A DNA stretch of 64,000 bases from Micromonospora acroterricola (GCF_003172955.1 NZ_QGKR01000303.1:1-64000), one strand, 5' to 3'. Positions 35,718 to 46,819 are shown, numbered from the stretch's first letter. A program made the numbers and translations. The notes: generated by a model not told the origin, from the sequence alone.

Positions 35718-36917
35718 ATGAGCCGCGTCCTTCGGTCCCGGCCGGTGCTGGTGGAGGAGGCGCACCGGGCAACCACCTTCGAGATCTTCTTCGACCTGGT
35801 CCTCGTCTTCGCCCTGACCCGGCTCATCGGCTTCATGGCGGAGTCGCTGCGACCGCTCACCCTGTACCAGGGGCTCCTGCTGCTGCTCTGGTTCTGGTAC
35901 GCCTGGAGCTGCTACACGTGGCTGGGCAATGGGGTCCGCGCGGACGTCGGCGTGGTGCGGACCGGGATGATCGCGGCGATGGGCGCCATCTTCGTGGCGG
36001 CGCTGGTGATTCCCGAGGCATGGCAGCACGAGGGCGCTGCGCTGAGCCCGCCGCTGACCCTGGCCGTCGCCTACACCGTCGTCCGAGGGCTGCACCTCGC
36101 CCTCATGTTCTATGCCTCGGCCGGCAACAGGCAGTACCGCCGCCAGACCCTGCGGTTCGCCATGTCGACGGCACTCGCCTGGGCCCCCCTGCTCGTGGGC
36201 GCCGTGCTCGGCGGGACCGGGCAGACCCTGCTGTGGACCGTGGCCTTCGTCGTCGACTACGGCGGCGGTCGGATCGCCACCGCCGCCAGCTTCGGAGAGG
36301 TGCGCAGCGGGGCGCACTTCGCCGAACGCCACGGTCTGGTGCTGATCATCGTGCTCGGCGAGTCCCTGCTGTCGGCCGGGGCCGGCATCGGGATGACGGT
36401 GATCAACCTGCCGGTACTGGTCGCGGCGGCGCTCGGTTTCGCCGCGACGGTGTGCCTGTGGTGGCTCTACTTCGTGGGCGTCGCACCGGCCGCCGCCAGG
36501 GCGCTGACCGCGGCGTCCCGCCACACCCGACAGCGCCAGCGGTTGGCCTCGGACGCCTACACGCTGGCGCACCTGCCGCTGGTCGCCGGGGCCCTCTACC
36601 TCGCCCTGGGCATCCATCTGGTGCTCGCGAGAGTGACCGAGCAGGCGGAGTCGGGGCACGCCAGCGGCGAACCGCTGGGCTGGATGGCGACGATCGTGCT
36701 GTACGGCGGGGCGGCCCTCTACCTCGCCGGCCGGTTCCTGTTCCTGCGGCTGACCGTCCGCACCTCGCCGGGTCAGCTCGCCGCGATCGGCGTGACACTG
36801 CTGCTGGTGCCCGTCGCCGGGATCGTGCCCGCGCTGGCCGCCATGGGGCTGCTCACCGCCTTTCTCGCCACCCTGGCCCTGTACGAGAGGCTGACCCTGA
36901 CCGCGCGGGTCGACTAG
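35718..36917 (+). CDS. ltrA: Low temperature requirement A (LtrA) family membrane protein
   Basis: A 399-residue membrane protein with about ten to twelve helices. The diagnostic LtrA opening is present: TTFEIFFDLVLVFALTRL near residues 19-36. Further signatures are the YTWLGNGVRADVGVVR loop and ERHGLVLIIVLGESLLSAG in the middle. The family's biochemical role is unknown; the name comes from a Listeria cold-growth phenotype. The ATG at 35718 follows a weak GCGAGGA site. It is divergent from the redox/cell-wall operon and convergent with the next gene. Confidence 0.92.
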   Translation: MSRVLRSRPVLVEEAHRATTFEIFFDLVLVFALTRLIGFMAESLRPLTLYQGLLLLLWFWYAWSCYTWLGNGVRADVGVVRTGMIAAMGAIFVAALVIPEAWQHEGAALSPPLTLAVAYTVVRGLHLALMFYASAGNRQYRRQTLRFAMSTALAWAPLLVGAVLGGTGQTLLWTVAFVVDYGGGRIATAASFGEVRSGAHFAERHGLVLIIVLGESLLSAGAGIGMTVINLPVLVAAALGFAATVCLWWLYFVGVAPAAARALTAASRHTRQRQRLASDAYTLAHLPLVAGALYLALGIHLVLARVTEQAESGHASGEPLGWMATIVLYGGAALYLAGRFLFLRLTVRTSPGQLAAIGVTLLLVPVAGIVPALAAMGLLTAFLATLALYERLTLTARVD

Positions 36918-36941
36918 CGCGAGGACCCGCCGCCCGGTGGG

Positions 36942-36969
36942 GGCCGCCTCCCGACGTCGGGAGACGGCC
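36942..36969. terminator. Bidirectional terminator between convergent genes
   Basis: GGCCG-CTCCCGA pairs with TCGGGAG-CGGCC around a CG centre, with one mismatch in 13 bp. It lies 24 bp after the ltrA stop and 25 bp after the stop of the convergent gene. Confidence 0.65.
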
Positions 36970-36994
36970 TCCGATCCGGTCGAGCGGCGTGCGC

Positions 36995-38323
36995 TCAGCC
37001 GGCCGCCGACGCGGCCCGGGCCTTGAGACGACGCAGCTCGTCGGCGGACATCAGCCAGGTCGAGTTCGTCGCCCCGAGGCCGAGGAGCACCTGGTCGAAG
37101 GCGTTCCCGTCGTTGTCGTCGGTGTAGCAGACACTCACCTCGCCCCAGGGGGACGCCGCGACGGCCATCTGGTCCTGACGGCCCGTCGTGGTCTGGCTGA
37201 GCGCCTGCGCCGCCAGCCGGCCGGTGGCCGTACCGTCCGGGTTGAGGCCCCGGGCCCAGACGTCCGGGTTGGCGCCGGACACCGTCCACCCCACCACCAC
37301 GTTGTCCTGGTCGTCGATGCCGACGCCGGGCGCGACGGCTCCCGCGCCGGTGGAGACCTGCACCTCGCCGTGCCGTGGTGTGCCGGTGGCGGTGAACGAG
37401 CGCTCCCACACGCCGGGCGTGCCGGTGTGGTCGGATTCCCAGCCGACGGCGAAGTCACCGGCGACGTTCGCGGCGACCGAGGCGCGCCGCTGCTGCCCTC
37501 CGCTCTGCGCGTTGGCCGTCTGCCGGGGCAGGACCACCGCCCCGTTGGACCGGGCCAGACGGGTCAACCCGATGTTGTACGAGCCGTTCGCGTCGGCGTC
37601 CTCGTCCCAGACCACCAACGCCTCGCCGGACGCCGACACCGCCACGTCGGGGCGGTGGTGCGACCCCGTCGTCTGCGAGGCCGTCACCTCGTACGCCTTG
37701 GTGGTGGCGGCGGTGAAGCCGGCGGCCCGGACGGTGGCCGGTGCGGTGCCCTGCACGTCCTCCCACACCACCGAGAAGCCGACCGCCGTGGCGTTGCTGG
37801 GTGCGCCGTCCGGGTCGACCGAGACCTTTGGCCAGGTCTGCTGCCCGGCGTCGTCGGCGTTGGCCTGCCCGGATCCGAGTACCGCGCCGGTGGGCGACAC
37901 CACCCGGTACTGGATGTTGTAGACGCCGTTGCCGTCGCCGTCGGCGGCCCAGACCACGACGGCGTTGCCCCGGTCGTCGAGCCCTACGTCCGGGCTGATG
38001 TGCCGCCAGGAGGCCCCACTGGTGCCGCCGCTGGAGAGTTTCAGCTCGTAGCCGGGGGTGCCGTCGCGGAACAGGCGCAGGAAGATCTCGCTGTGGGTGT
38101 CGTCCTCGGGGGCGGTGCTGTCGCGGTCGTCCTCCCACACGACCGCGACCTGGCCGTTGCGGTTCATGGCGATTCCGGGCAGGTCCTGGTCGCCGGCGGA
38201 CGCGCTGTTCGCCGTCGTCCAGGTGACCGCCTCGGCGGTGACGGCGGTCGGCGCGGCGGCGGCGACCCCGACCACGCCCGGGACCAGGACGGACGCGGCG
38301 AGCAGTGACATGAATGCGGTCAT
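36995..38323 (-). CDS. Exported beta-propeller-like protein linked to phoD
   Basis: A 442-residue protein with a signal peptide (about 1-25). It consists of roughly seven similar units of 50-55 residues ending in a VAVVWED, VVVWAADGDG, FSVVWEDVQG, LVVWDEDADANG or FAVGWESDHTG strand followed by an acidic loop. This is a propeller-like pattern with Asp-rich, possibly calcium-binding, loops. It begins 13 bp after the phoD stop and is therefore in its operon. The C-terminus (NSTWLMSADELRRLKARAA) is helical. It may assist or anchor the phosphatase; no catalytic motif is visible. Confidence 0.82.
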   Translation of the reverse strand: MTAFMSLLAASVLVPGVVGVAAAAPTAVTAEAVTWTTANSASAGDQDLPGIAMNRNGQVAVVWEDDRDSTAPEDDTHSEIFLRLFRDGTPGYELKLSSGGTSGASWRHISPDVGLDDRGNAVVVWAADGDGNGVYNIQYRVVSPTGAVLGSGQANADDAGQQTWPKVSVDPDGAPSNATAVGFSVVWEDVQGTAPATVRAAGFTAATTKAYEVTASQTTGSHHRPDVAVSASGEALVVWDEDADANGSYNIGLTRLARSNGAVVLPRQTANAQSGGQQRRASVAANVAGDFAVGWESDHTGTPGVWERSFTATGTPRHGEVQVSTGAGAVAPGVGIDDQDNVVVGWTVSGANPDVWARGLNPDGTATGRLAAQALSQTTTGRQDQMAVAASPWGEVSVCYTDDNDGNAFDQVLLGLGATNSTWLMSADELRRLKARAASAAG

Positions 38324-38336
38324 GATGGTTCTCCCT

Positions 38337-39863
38337 CTACCCGGCCTGCAGGCCGGGCTGGCCGTCGAGAATGACGAACGAGCGCACCGTGGACGCCGCG
38401 GCTCCGTGCTCGGTCACCGTGTTGACCGCGCGGAAGTCCGCGCGCACCTGGCTGCGGCTGATCGTGGTACGGACGTAGCCACGCCGGTCCGAGTGGAACT
38501 TCAGGTGCGGGTTGGTGGCCGCGTTCGGGATGGTGGTGGTGCCGCTGCCGTTGCCGCCGGTGGCGATGGAGGTGCAGACCAGTTCGGTGCCGATGGTGGC
38601 GGAGGACGGGTTGGCGTAGTCGGCCTTGAGCTCGTTGGCCCACGACTTGTGCACGTCGCCGGTGAGCACCAGCGGGTTGCGTACCCCCCGCTGCTGCCAG
38701 CCGGTCTGGATGCGGCTGCGGGAGGCGCGGTAACCGTCCCAGGCGTCCATGCTCGCCGCCCCACTCGCGTCGAACTGGCGGGCGAAGAAGACCTGCTGGC
38801 CGAGGATGTCCCAGGTGCCGTAGCGCTGCCCGAGCCCGTCGAGCAGCCACGCCTCCTGGGTGGCGCCGGTCAGCGACCGGGAGGCCAGATCCGCGTCCGC
38901 GCAGACCTTCCAGCCGTCGCCGCACGCCTGGTCGTCGCGGAACTGGCGGGTGTCGAGCATGTGGAAGGTGGCGAGCTGCCCCCACCGGATCCGGCGGTAC
39001 AGCGGGATGCTGTTGCCGATCGCCGCGGAGGCCGGCCGCAGCGGCATGTTCTCGTAGTAGGCCCGGTACGCCGCCGTCCGTCGGGCGGTCCACTGGGCGG
39101 CGGTCAGGGCGGGGCTGCTGTCCGCGCGGACCATGTTCGCGTAGTTGTTTTCCACCTCGTGGTCGTCGGGCACGACCAGCCAGGGCGCCGCGGCGTGCGC
39201 CGCCTGAAGGTCCGGGTCGGACTTGTAGAGCGCGTACCGGCGGCGGTAGTCGGCCAGCGACACGATCTCGGCGCCGACGTGCTGCCGCACGGCCGAGGCG
39301 TTGACGCCGCCCTCGTAGATGTAGTCACCGAGGTGCAGGATCAGGTCCGGGTTCTCCTCGGCCATCCGGCGGTAGGCCGTGTAGTAGCCGGCCTCGTAGT
39401 GGGCGCAGGAGGCGAAGGCCATCACCAGGTCGCGGCCGAAGGATCCGGGCGCCGGCGCGGTCCGGGTCCGCCCGACCGCGGAGATGTGGCCCTGGGCACG
39501 GAACCGGTAGTAGTAGTCGGAGTCGGCGGCGAGCCCGCCGGCGATGACGTGCACGGAGTGCGCGTCGGCGTAGCGGGCGACCACCGACCCCGAGGCGACC
39601 AGGGAGGTGAAGCGGTCGGTGGTCGACACCTGCCACTCGACGGTCACGTCGGCGTTGGCCATGCCGCCCTGCCCGTCGGCGTTGAGCGGCGAGGGTGCCA
39701 GCCGGGTCCAGAGGACCACGCTGTCGGGCGCCGGGTCACCGGACGCCACACCGAGTTTGAAGGGATACGGCACCGCGGCACGGGCGCTCTGCCAGGGCGT
39801 CACGGCGGCACCGGCGGCAGCCAGTCCACTGAGGACGAAAATGCGACGGCTCAGCTTTGTCAT
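38337..39863 (-). CDS. phoD: PhoD family alkaline phosphatase/phosphodiesterase
   Basis: A 508-residue Tat substrate: signal SRRIFVLSGLAAAGAA, cleavage near SARA (about residue 29). The N-terminal PhoD_N beta domain (about 33-135: FKLGVASGDPAPDSVVLWTRLAP) precedes the metallophosphatase core with FASCAHYEAGYYTAYRRMAEE, LHLGDYIYEGG, VVPDDHEVENNY and VLTGDVHKSW. These supply the Fe/Ca ligands of PhoD. It releases phosphate from monoesters or diesters outside the cell. PhoD genes are normally induced on phosphate starvation. I looked for PHO boxes upstream and found nothing convincing. It is first in a two-gene operon. Confidence 0.95.
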   Translation of the reverse strand: MTKLSRRIFVLSGLAAAGAAVTPWQSARAAVPYPFKLGVASGDPAPDSVVLWTRLAPSPLNADGQGGMANADVTVEWQVSTTDRFTSLVASGSVVARYADAHSVHVIAGGLAADSDYYYRFRAQGHISAVGRTRTAPAPGSFGRDLVMAFASCAHYEAGYYTAYRRMAEENPDLILHLGDYIYEGGVNASAVRQHVGAEIVSLADYRRRYALYKSDPDLQAAHAAAPWLVVPDDHEVENNYANMVRADSSPALTAAQWTARRTAAYRAYYENMPLRPASAAIGNSIPLYRRIRWGQLATFHMLDTRQFRDDQACGDGWKVCADADLASRSLTGATQEAWLLDGLGQRYGTWDILGQQVFFARQFDASGAASMDAWDGYRASRSRIQTGWQQRGVRNPLVLTGDVHKSWANELKADYANPSSATIGTELVCTSIATGGNGSGTTTIPNAATNPHLKFHSDRRGYVRTTISRSQVRADFRAVNTVTEHGAAASTVRSFVILDGQPGLQAG

Positions 39864-40007
39864 GAGCCATACCCTCGTGATCTTCGATGAACGGCGATGG
39901 GTGCGGCGCGGAATCCGACGTGACAGGATGCTGTCCGCGCGAAGGCGGTCAGGTGTCCTGGCCGGCCGCCGACGCGCGCCGGCCGCCCTCGACGGACGCC
40001 GGTGGGG

Positions 40008-40991
40008 TCAGTTCAGGGGCGACGGGGACTCCGCGCCGGGCACGAGCAGCTTCGGCGAGCCGGAGCCGTCCGCCGGGACGCCCCACACGTCGGGCCGGCC
40101 GTCATCCTGGCGCAGCGTGTAGGCCAGTGTCCCGGCGTCCAGCCACGCCGCCTGGTCGTCGACGCTGGCCGTCTCCGCCGTCGCGGTCACCCGCATGGTC
40201 GCGAGGTCGAGGACGGACAGCCGCCAGCCCTTCGCCGGGTCGGCGTCGACCGCCTCCTTGAAGGCGACGCGGGTGCCGTCGGGTGAGAGCGACGGGCACT
40301 CGACGTTCTCCTTCAGCGTCTCGACCCTGCGGGCGGCGACGTCACCGCGCACCAGGTACCGCTTCCCGGCGGTGGACATGGTCGCGTAGAAGCGGTTGTC
40401 GTCGGCGGTGAAGGTGACGCCCCAGAAGTTGACATCCGGGTTGCGGTAGCTCCGGCCGTCCCGGGTGACCGCGAACTCTTCCAGTGAGGTCACCGTGGCG
40501 CCGGTGCCGGTGTCGAGGATCCCGGTGCGGGTGGAGAAGCCGCTGGTGGTGTAGGAGTCGCCGCCGACGAACGTCGTCCAGGAGACCATCCGGCCGGAGG
40601 ACGAGACCCGCGCGCGGTTGGGCAGGCCGGGCACCGGAAGCGAACGCGTCGGGCGCAGCGCGGCGTCGAGCACCACGACCTGGTAGCTCCAGGGGGTCTC
40701 CTGCTTCAGGCAGACGCCGGTGCCCGCGGCGGCGTACACCCGGAGGCACTCCACGCCGGACACGGTGCGCGGCCCGGTCGGGTCGGCCGTGGCGACGGAC
40801 GAGACGTGCCGGTCGGTGATCGTCAGCAGGCGCGGCCCGGGGGTCAGCGTGACCGCCTGGTCGCCGGCGGCGGGCGGTGGGGTCCGGTCCGGTTGCGCCG
40901 CGGTGGCGGCGTAGCCGGCCGCCACGGCGCCCAGCAGCACCGCCGAGGCGGCCGCCACGCCGATCTTCGCTCGGGTCGACAACGCGGTCAT
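40008..40991 (-). CDS. Membrane-anchored TolB-like beta-propeller protein
   Basis: A 327-residue protein with a short cytoplasmic N-terminus and one hydrophobic segment (about 9-30), which could be a signal peptide or an anchor. The rest has WD/TolB-like units such as SSSGRMVSWTTFVGGDSY, FTADDNRFYATM, PSLSPDGTRVAFKEAVD and WLDAGTLAYTLRQDDG. It overlaps the upstream MFS gene by 4 bp (ATGA), so the two are translationally coupled. A role with that transporter is likely but undefined. Confidence 0.82.
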   Translation of the reverse strand: MTALSTRAKIGVAAASAVLLGAVAAGYAATAAQPDRTPPPAAGDQAVTLTPGPRLLTITDRHVSSVATADPTGPRTVSGVECLRVYAAAGTGVCLKQETPWSYQVVVLDAALRPTRSLPVPGLPNRARVSSSGRMVSWTTFVGGDSYTTSGFSTRTGILDTGTGATVTSLEEFAVTRDGRSYRNPDVNFWGVTFTADDNRFYATMSTAGKRYLVRGDVAARRVETLKENVECPSLSPDGTRVAFKEAVDADPAKGWRLSVLDLATMRVTATAETASVDDQAAWLDAGTLAYTLRQDDGRPDVWGVPADGSGSPKLLVPGAESPSPLN

Positions 40992-42298
40992 CGGGGCACC
41001 TTCCGGGTGAACAGGCGGGACGGGGAGGCCAGCAGGACGACGGTGGCGACGAGGACGACGGCGACGGCCAGGGCCGCCACGCGGATGGCGTTCTCCGGTC
41101 CCCACGCCTGCCAGGCGAGACCGAACAGGATCGAGGACACGAGGTACGCCAACGCCTGCGCGGTCTGCACGAGGGCGATCCCGGTGGTGCGCAGCCGTGG
41201 TGGCAGCACCGGCCCGGCGAGGGCGATGAGCACGCCGTCGCTGGCCGCGTAGAACGCGCCGTACAGCGCCAGCGTCAGCGCCACCACCGGCCAGCCGTGC
41301 ACCGGACCGGCCAGCAGCAGGTACGTCGCCCCGAGGGCCGCGTACCCGCCCACCACGACCGGTAGCCGGCCGACCCGGTCGGCGAGCACGCCGAGCGGGG
41401 CGGCGAGCACCAGGTAGGCCAGGCTCGTCCCCACCGCGAGCAGCGGGAACCACCGCAGGCCGAGGTCCTCGCGGCGTTGCAGCAGCAGGTAGACGAAACC
41501 GTCGCCGATCGTGGCCAGCCCCAGCAGCGCCGCCGCCAGCAGCAGGCGACGGGCGCGCCGGCCGCGCAGCAGGCCGAACGCCTCACGCAGGGAGACCTTC
41601 GGGTCGTCCGGGCCCTCCGTCGCCGCGCCGGTCGGGCGCTCCCGGACGAAGAGCACGAGCACGACGACGGCCAGGGCGGCGACGCAGAAGCTGGTGACGA
41701 AGACCGCGTCGTACGACTGCCCGACCGCGAGCAGGACCGCGAAGGCGACGAGCGGCCCGAGGAACGCGCCGACGCTGTCCATCGCCCGGTGCACCCCGAA
41801 CGCCCTGCCCAGCGCCTCGGGTGGCGTCGAGAGCGTGATCAGCGCGTCGCGCGGGGCACTGCGGAGGCCCTTGCCGAGCCGGTCGACGGCGATGACCGCG
41901 CCGATCGCCGGCACCGACCGGCCGGCGAGCAGCAGACCGAGCTTGGCGACCGCCGAGAGCGCGTAGCCGACGCCGGCGACCAGCTTGCGCCGGCGGAACC
42001 GGTCCGCCACGAAGCCACCGACCACCCGCAGCAGCGCGCTCGCGCCGGTGTGGACCCCGTCGAGGACGCCGAAGGCCAGGGGGCTGAGTTGCAGCCCCAG
42101 CACCAGGTAGAGCGGCAGGACGGCGGTCACCATCTCGGCGGAGACGTCGGTGATCAGGCTGACCGTGCCGAGGGCGACGACGTTGCCGCTGACCAGGGCC
42201 CACCGACGGCGGGAGCGTCCGGACGAGGGCGGGTCGGACGAGGGCGGGTCGGACGAGGGCGGGTCAGCGTCCGGTCGGGAGACGGTCGACAGGTACAC
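40988..42298 (-). CDS. Major facilitator superfamily transporter
   Basis: A 436-residue protein with twelve predicted helices. MFS loop motifs are visible: FVADRFRRRKLVAGVGYA after helix 2 and GVLADRVGRLPVVVGGYA after helix 8. DRLGKGLRSAPRDALI is the segment typical of a subgroup of actinobacterial drug-efflux-like MFS proteins. I place the start at GTG 42298 because AGGAG (42305-42309) lies six bases before it; the ATG at 42304 is directly adjacent to that site. The N-terminus contains three DPPSS repeats from a 15-bp tandem DNA repeat. The substrate is unknown. Coupled to the TolB-like gene. Confidence 0.88.
   Translation of the reverse strand: MYLSTVSRPDADPPSSDPPSSDPPSSGRSRRRWALVSGNVVALGTVSLITDVSAEMVTAVLPLYLVLGLQLSPLAFGVLDGVHTGASALLRVVGGFVADRFRRRKLVAGVGYALSAVAKLGLLLAGRSVPAIGAVIAVDRLGKGLRSAPRDALITLSTPPEALGRAFGVHRAMDSVGAFLGPLVAFAVLLAVGQSYDAVFVTSFCVAALAVVVLVLFVRERPTGAATEGPDDPKVSLREAFGLLRGRRARRLLLAAALLGLATIGDGFVYLLLQRREDLGLRWFPLLAVGTSLAYLVLAAPLGVLADRVGRLPVVVGGYAALGATYLLLAGPVHGWPVVALTLALYGAFYAASDGVLIALAGPVLPPRLRTTGIALVQTAQALAYLVSSILFGLAWQAWGPENAIRVAALAVAVVLVATVVLLASPSRLFTRKVPR
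42221..42265. repeat. Three exact copies of a 15-bp tandem repeat
   Basis: GGACGAGGGCGGGTC occurs three times head to tail. It lies inside the start of the MFS gene and encodes DPPSS three times. Copy number could vary by slippage without changing the frame. Confidence 0.9.
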
Positions 42299-42413
42299 GA
42301 GCATCTCCTCGAATCGGTGGCTGCCGGTCAGCCATCGTGGCGATTGGTCGGAGGGGTTACAAGGGGCCGTCGGGGGCGAGCAGACATGCGGTGGGTGAAC
42401 ACCTGTCGAACAT

Positions 42414-42459
42414 CGAAATGTTTCGTTACTTGAGCGTACTGTTCATGTGGCCGTAGTCC
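42414..42459 (+). promoter_or_regulatory. Possible promoter and operator of the metallophosphoesterase gene
   Basis: CGAAA-TG-TTTCG (42414-42425) is an inverted repeat. TTGAGC (42430-42435) and TAGTCC (42454-42459) with an 18-bp spacer could be -35 and -10. The palindrome just upstream of the -35 could bind a regulator. Confidence 0.4.
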
Positions 42460-42519
42460 GCGTGTTCGGCAACCTTCCTACGTTCCTTGCGCTCCACACA
42501 CGCAGAGAAGGGGTCCTGG

Positions 42520-43896
42520 ATGGACATTCGATTCCCCCGCCCGTCGGTGACGCTCGGCGCGGTCGCGGTGCTGGTCGCCGCCACCGCCGCCGTCGTGGTC
42601 ACCGGCGCGGGACCGGCGTCGGCGGCGAGCGTGACGTTCACGCCAGTCGCCGACACCTACGTCCAGAGCGACACGGCGTCCACCAACTACGGCACGTCCA
42701 CGCAGATCGTGGCCGACAACTCGCCCGTCCGGCGGTCGTTCCTGCGCTTCACCGTGAGCGGCGTCAGCGGCACCGTGACCACCGCCAAGCTGCGGCTGCG
42801 CACGATCAGCGGCAACAGCGGCAGCGACGCCGGCGGCACGTTCCGCCGGATGTCCAACACGACCTGGTCGGAGACCGGCACCACCTGGAGCAACCAGCCG
42901 GCCGTCGACGGAGCCACGCTCGGCTCGATCGGGGCGGTCAGCGGCAACACCTGGTACGAGCTCGACGTCCGGGCCGCGGTCACCGGCAACGGCACGTACA
43001 GCTTCGGGGTGACCTCCGCCAGCGGCGACGGCGTCTACTACGACTCGCGGGAGAGCGGCGCCGACGCCCCGCAGCTGGTCGTCACGACCGGCACCACGCC
43101 GCCGCCGTCCGGCGACCCGGTCCTGGTCGGGTCCGGCGACATCGCCAACTCCGGCTCCGGCGACAGCGCCACCGCGGCGCTGCTCGACAGCATCCCCGGA
43201 ACGGTCTTCACCACCGGCGACAACGTCTACGACAACGGCACCGCGGCCGAGTTCACCAGCTACTACGAGCCCACCTGGGGCCGACACAAGGCGCGCACCC
43301 GCCCGACGCCGGGCAACCACGACTACAACACGTCGGGCGCCACCCCCTACTACACCTACTTCGGCACGCAGGCCGGCCCGAGCGGGCGCGGCTACTACTC
43401 CTACGACCTCGGCAACTGGCACGTCGTGTCGCTGAACTCGAACATCAGCATGTCGGCGGGCTCCACCCAGGAGCAGTGGCTGCGCGCCGACCTGGCGGCC
43501 AACAGCAAGCCGTGCACGCTGGCCTACTGGCACCACCCGCTGTTCACGTCGAGCTCCAACCACGCGCCGTCGACGTCGACGCGTCCGCTGTACCAGGCGC
43601 TCTACGACTACAACGCCGACGTGGTCGTCTGGGGGCACAACCACGTGTACGAGCGGTTCGCCCCGATGAACCCGGCCGGTGGCGCCGACGCCAGCCGGGG
43701 CATGCGCAGCTTCGTCGCCGGGATGGGCGGTGCCAGCCACTACGGCTTCGGCACCATCCAGCCCAACAGCGAGGCCCGCAACAGCTCGGCGTACGGGGTC
43801 CTGAAGTTCACCCTGCACGCCGGCAGCTACGACTGGCAGTTCGTGCCGGTCGCCGGACAGACCTACAACGACAGCGGCAGCGCCAACTGCCACTGA
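42520..43896 (+). CDS. Secreted metallophosphoesterase with DNRLRE/CBM96-like domain
   Basis: A 458-residue exported protein. Signal peptide about 1-35 (ending ASA). Residues 38-195 form a DNRLRE-like jelly roll (TFTPVADTYVQSDTASTNYG, RSFLRFTVSGVSG, WYELDVRAAVTGNGTYSFGV), a domain often attached to secreted actinomycete hydrolases. The calcineurin-like core follows, with GSGDIANSG, TTGDNVYDNG, PTPGNHDY, AYWHHPLF and VVWGHNHVYERF. It resembles purple acid phosphatase-type enzymes. Start ATG with AGAAGGGG upstream. It probably releases phosphate from extracellular organic phosphates, complementing PhoD. Confidence 0.94.
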   Translation: MDIRFPRPSVTLGAVAVLVAATAAVVVTGAGPASAASVTFTPVADTYVQSDTASTNYGTSTQIVADNSPVRRSFLRFTVSGVSGTVTTAKLRLRTISGNSGSDAGGTFRRMSNTTWSETGTTWSNQPAVDGATLGSIGAVSGNTWYELDVRAAVTGNGTYSFGVTSASGDGVYYDSRESGADAPQLVVTTGTTPPPSGDPVLVGSGDIANSGSGDSATAALLDSIPGTVFTTGDNVYDNGTAAEFTSYYEPTWGRHKARTRPTPGNHDYNTSGATPYYTYFGTQAGPSGRGYYSYDLGNWHVVSLNSNISMSAGSTQEQWLRADLAANSKPCTLAYWHHPLFTSSSNHAPSTSTRPLYQALYDYNADVVVWGHNHVYERFAPMNPAGGADASRGMRSFVAGMGGASHYGFGTIQPNSEARNSSAYGVLKFTLHAGSYDWQFVPVAGQTYNDSGSANCH

Positions 43897-43903
43897 CGCG
43901 GTC

Positions 43904-43937
43904 GATCCCGCTGCGCTGTTCGCGGCGCAGCGGGATC
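43904..43937. terminator. Bidirectional terminator
   Basis: GATCCCGCTGCGC/GCGCAGCGGGATC, a perfect 13-bp stem with an 8-nt loop, lies between the metallophosphoesterase gene and the end of the chvE-gguAB operon. Confidence 0.85.
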
Positions 43938-43952
43938 GCCTTCCCGCCAGGG

Positions 43953-45199
43953 TCAGCGGGCGTTGCCGGCGCGACGCTTGTTGTAGACGTCGAAGGCCAC
44001 GGCGACGAGCAGGACGAGCCCCTTCACCACCGACTGCGTCGACTGGTCGACGCCCATCAGCTGCATGCCGTTGCTCATCACCGCCATGATCAGACCACCG
44101 ACCATCGCGCCCACCACGGTGCCCACCCCGCCGGTGACCGCCGCGCCCCCGATGAACGCCGCGGCGATGGCGTCCAGCTCGAACATGTTGCCGGCGGCGG
44201 GCTGGGCGCCGTTGGACCGCGAGGAGTAGATGACGCCGGCCACCGCCGCCAGGAAGCCCATGTTGACGAACATCCAGAAGTTGACGGTGCGGACCTTCAC
44301 GCCGGACAGCGCCGCGGCCGAGAGGTTGCCCCCGATCGCGTAGACCTGACGACCGAAGACCGTACGCCGGGTGAGCAGGCCGTAGACCAGAACGAGGACC
44401 GCCAGGACGATCAGCACGATCGGGAGCCCCCGCGCGTGCGCCAACTGCCAGGCGAAGTACATGATGACCGCGCCGACCGCGACGACCCTGGCGACGAACA
44501 GCGGGAACGACTCGACGGGCTGCTGGTAGCGGACGCGCGCGACGCGGGTGCGGAAACCGCTCACCGCGTACCCGGCCACCGCGACCGCGCCGATCAGCAG
44601 CGTGAAGGCGTCGAAGCCCTGCCCGCCGAGCAGTCCGTTGAGGAATCCCGCCGCCACGCGCTGGTACTCGCCCGGGAACGGCGACAGCGAGATGTTGTCG
44701 AGCACCCGCAGGGTGAGACCACGGAACAGCAGCATCCCGGCGAGGGTCACGATGAAGGCCGGGATGCCGGCGTACGCCACCCAGAACCCGTGCCAGGCGC
44801 CGACCGCGACGCCGACGACCAGCGCGGCCACGATGCCGACCCACCACGGATAGCCCTGCTGGATCACCAGGACGGCGGAGACCGCTCCGGTCAGCGCCAC
44901 CACCGACCCCACCGACAGGTCGATGTGCCCGCCGATGATCAGGATGACCATCCCGATCGCCAGCACCAGGATGTACGAGTACTGCAGCACGATGTTGGTG
45001 ATGTTTCCGGGGCTCAGCGACACCCCGTCGGTCAGGATCGCGAAGAGCGCGACGATGACGACCAGGGCGACGTAGATCCCGCTCTGCCGCAGGTTGTTCA
45101 GCACCAGGGCCCGCAGGTCGCTCGTCCCGGTGTGCAGGGCGGCGGCCGGTGTGCTGTCCGGCGGCGTGGGACGCTCCGTCGAGGGGGTCTTGATGCTGG

Positions 45200-45203
<4 letters not shown>
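43953..45203 (-). CDS. gguB: Sugar ABC transporter permease (GguB/XylH type)
   Basis: A 416-residue CUT2 permease with about ten helices and the same landmarks as xylH in this window: [39 protein letters not shown] and [19 protein letters not shown]. The N-terminal 30 residues are a cytoplasmic Pro/Thr-rich tail. It overlaps the ATPase gene by 4 bp and ends the operon, 16 bp from a strong bidirectional terminator. It forms the membrane channel for the ChvE-type binding protein. Confidence 0.92.
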
Positions 45204-46738
<1,535 letters not shown>

Positions 46739-46781
46739 GGTCACTGTCCTTCGTCAGGTCCGACGTGGTACGCGCCACGAC

Positions 46782-46812
46782 GTCGGGCCCGGCGGAGACC
46801 GCCGGACCCGAC
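46782..46812 (-). promoter_or_regulatory. Intercistronic hairpin between chvE and gguA
   Basis: GTCGGGCCCGGCGG pairs with CCGCCGGACCCGAC (13 of 14 bp, 3-nt loop) seven bases after the chvE stop. It probably protects the chvE message end or partly terminates, giving more binding protein than transporter. Confidence 0.65.
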
Positions 46813-46819
46813 GGATGGC

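Noticed and set aside
39864-39960. GTTCATCGAAG as a PHO box before phoD
   Set aside because: Only one of the 11-bp direct repeats resembles the PhoP consensus; the adjacent unit does not.
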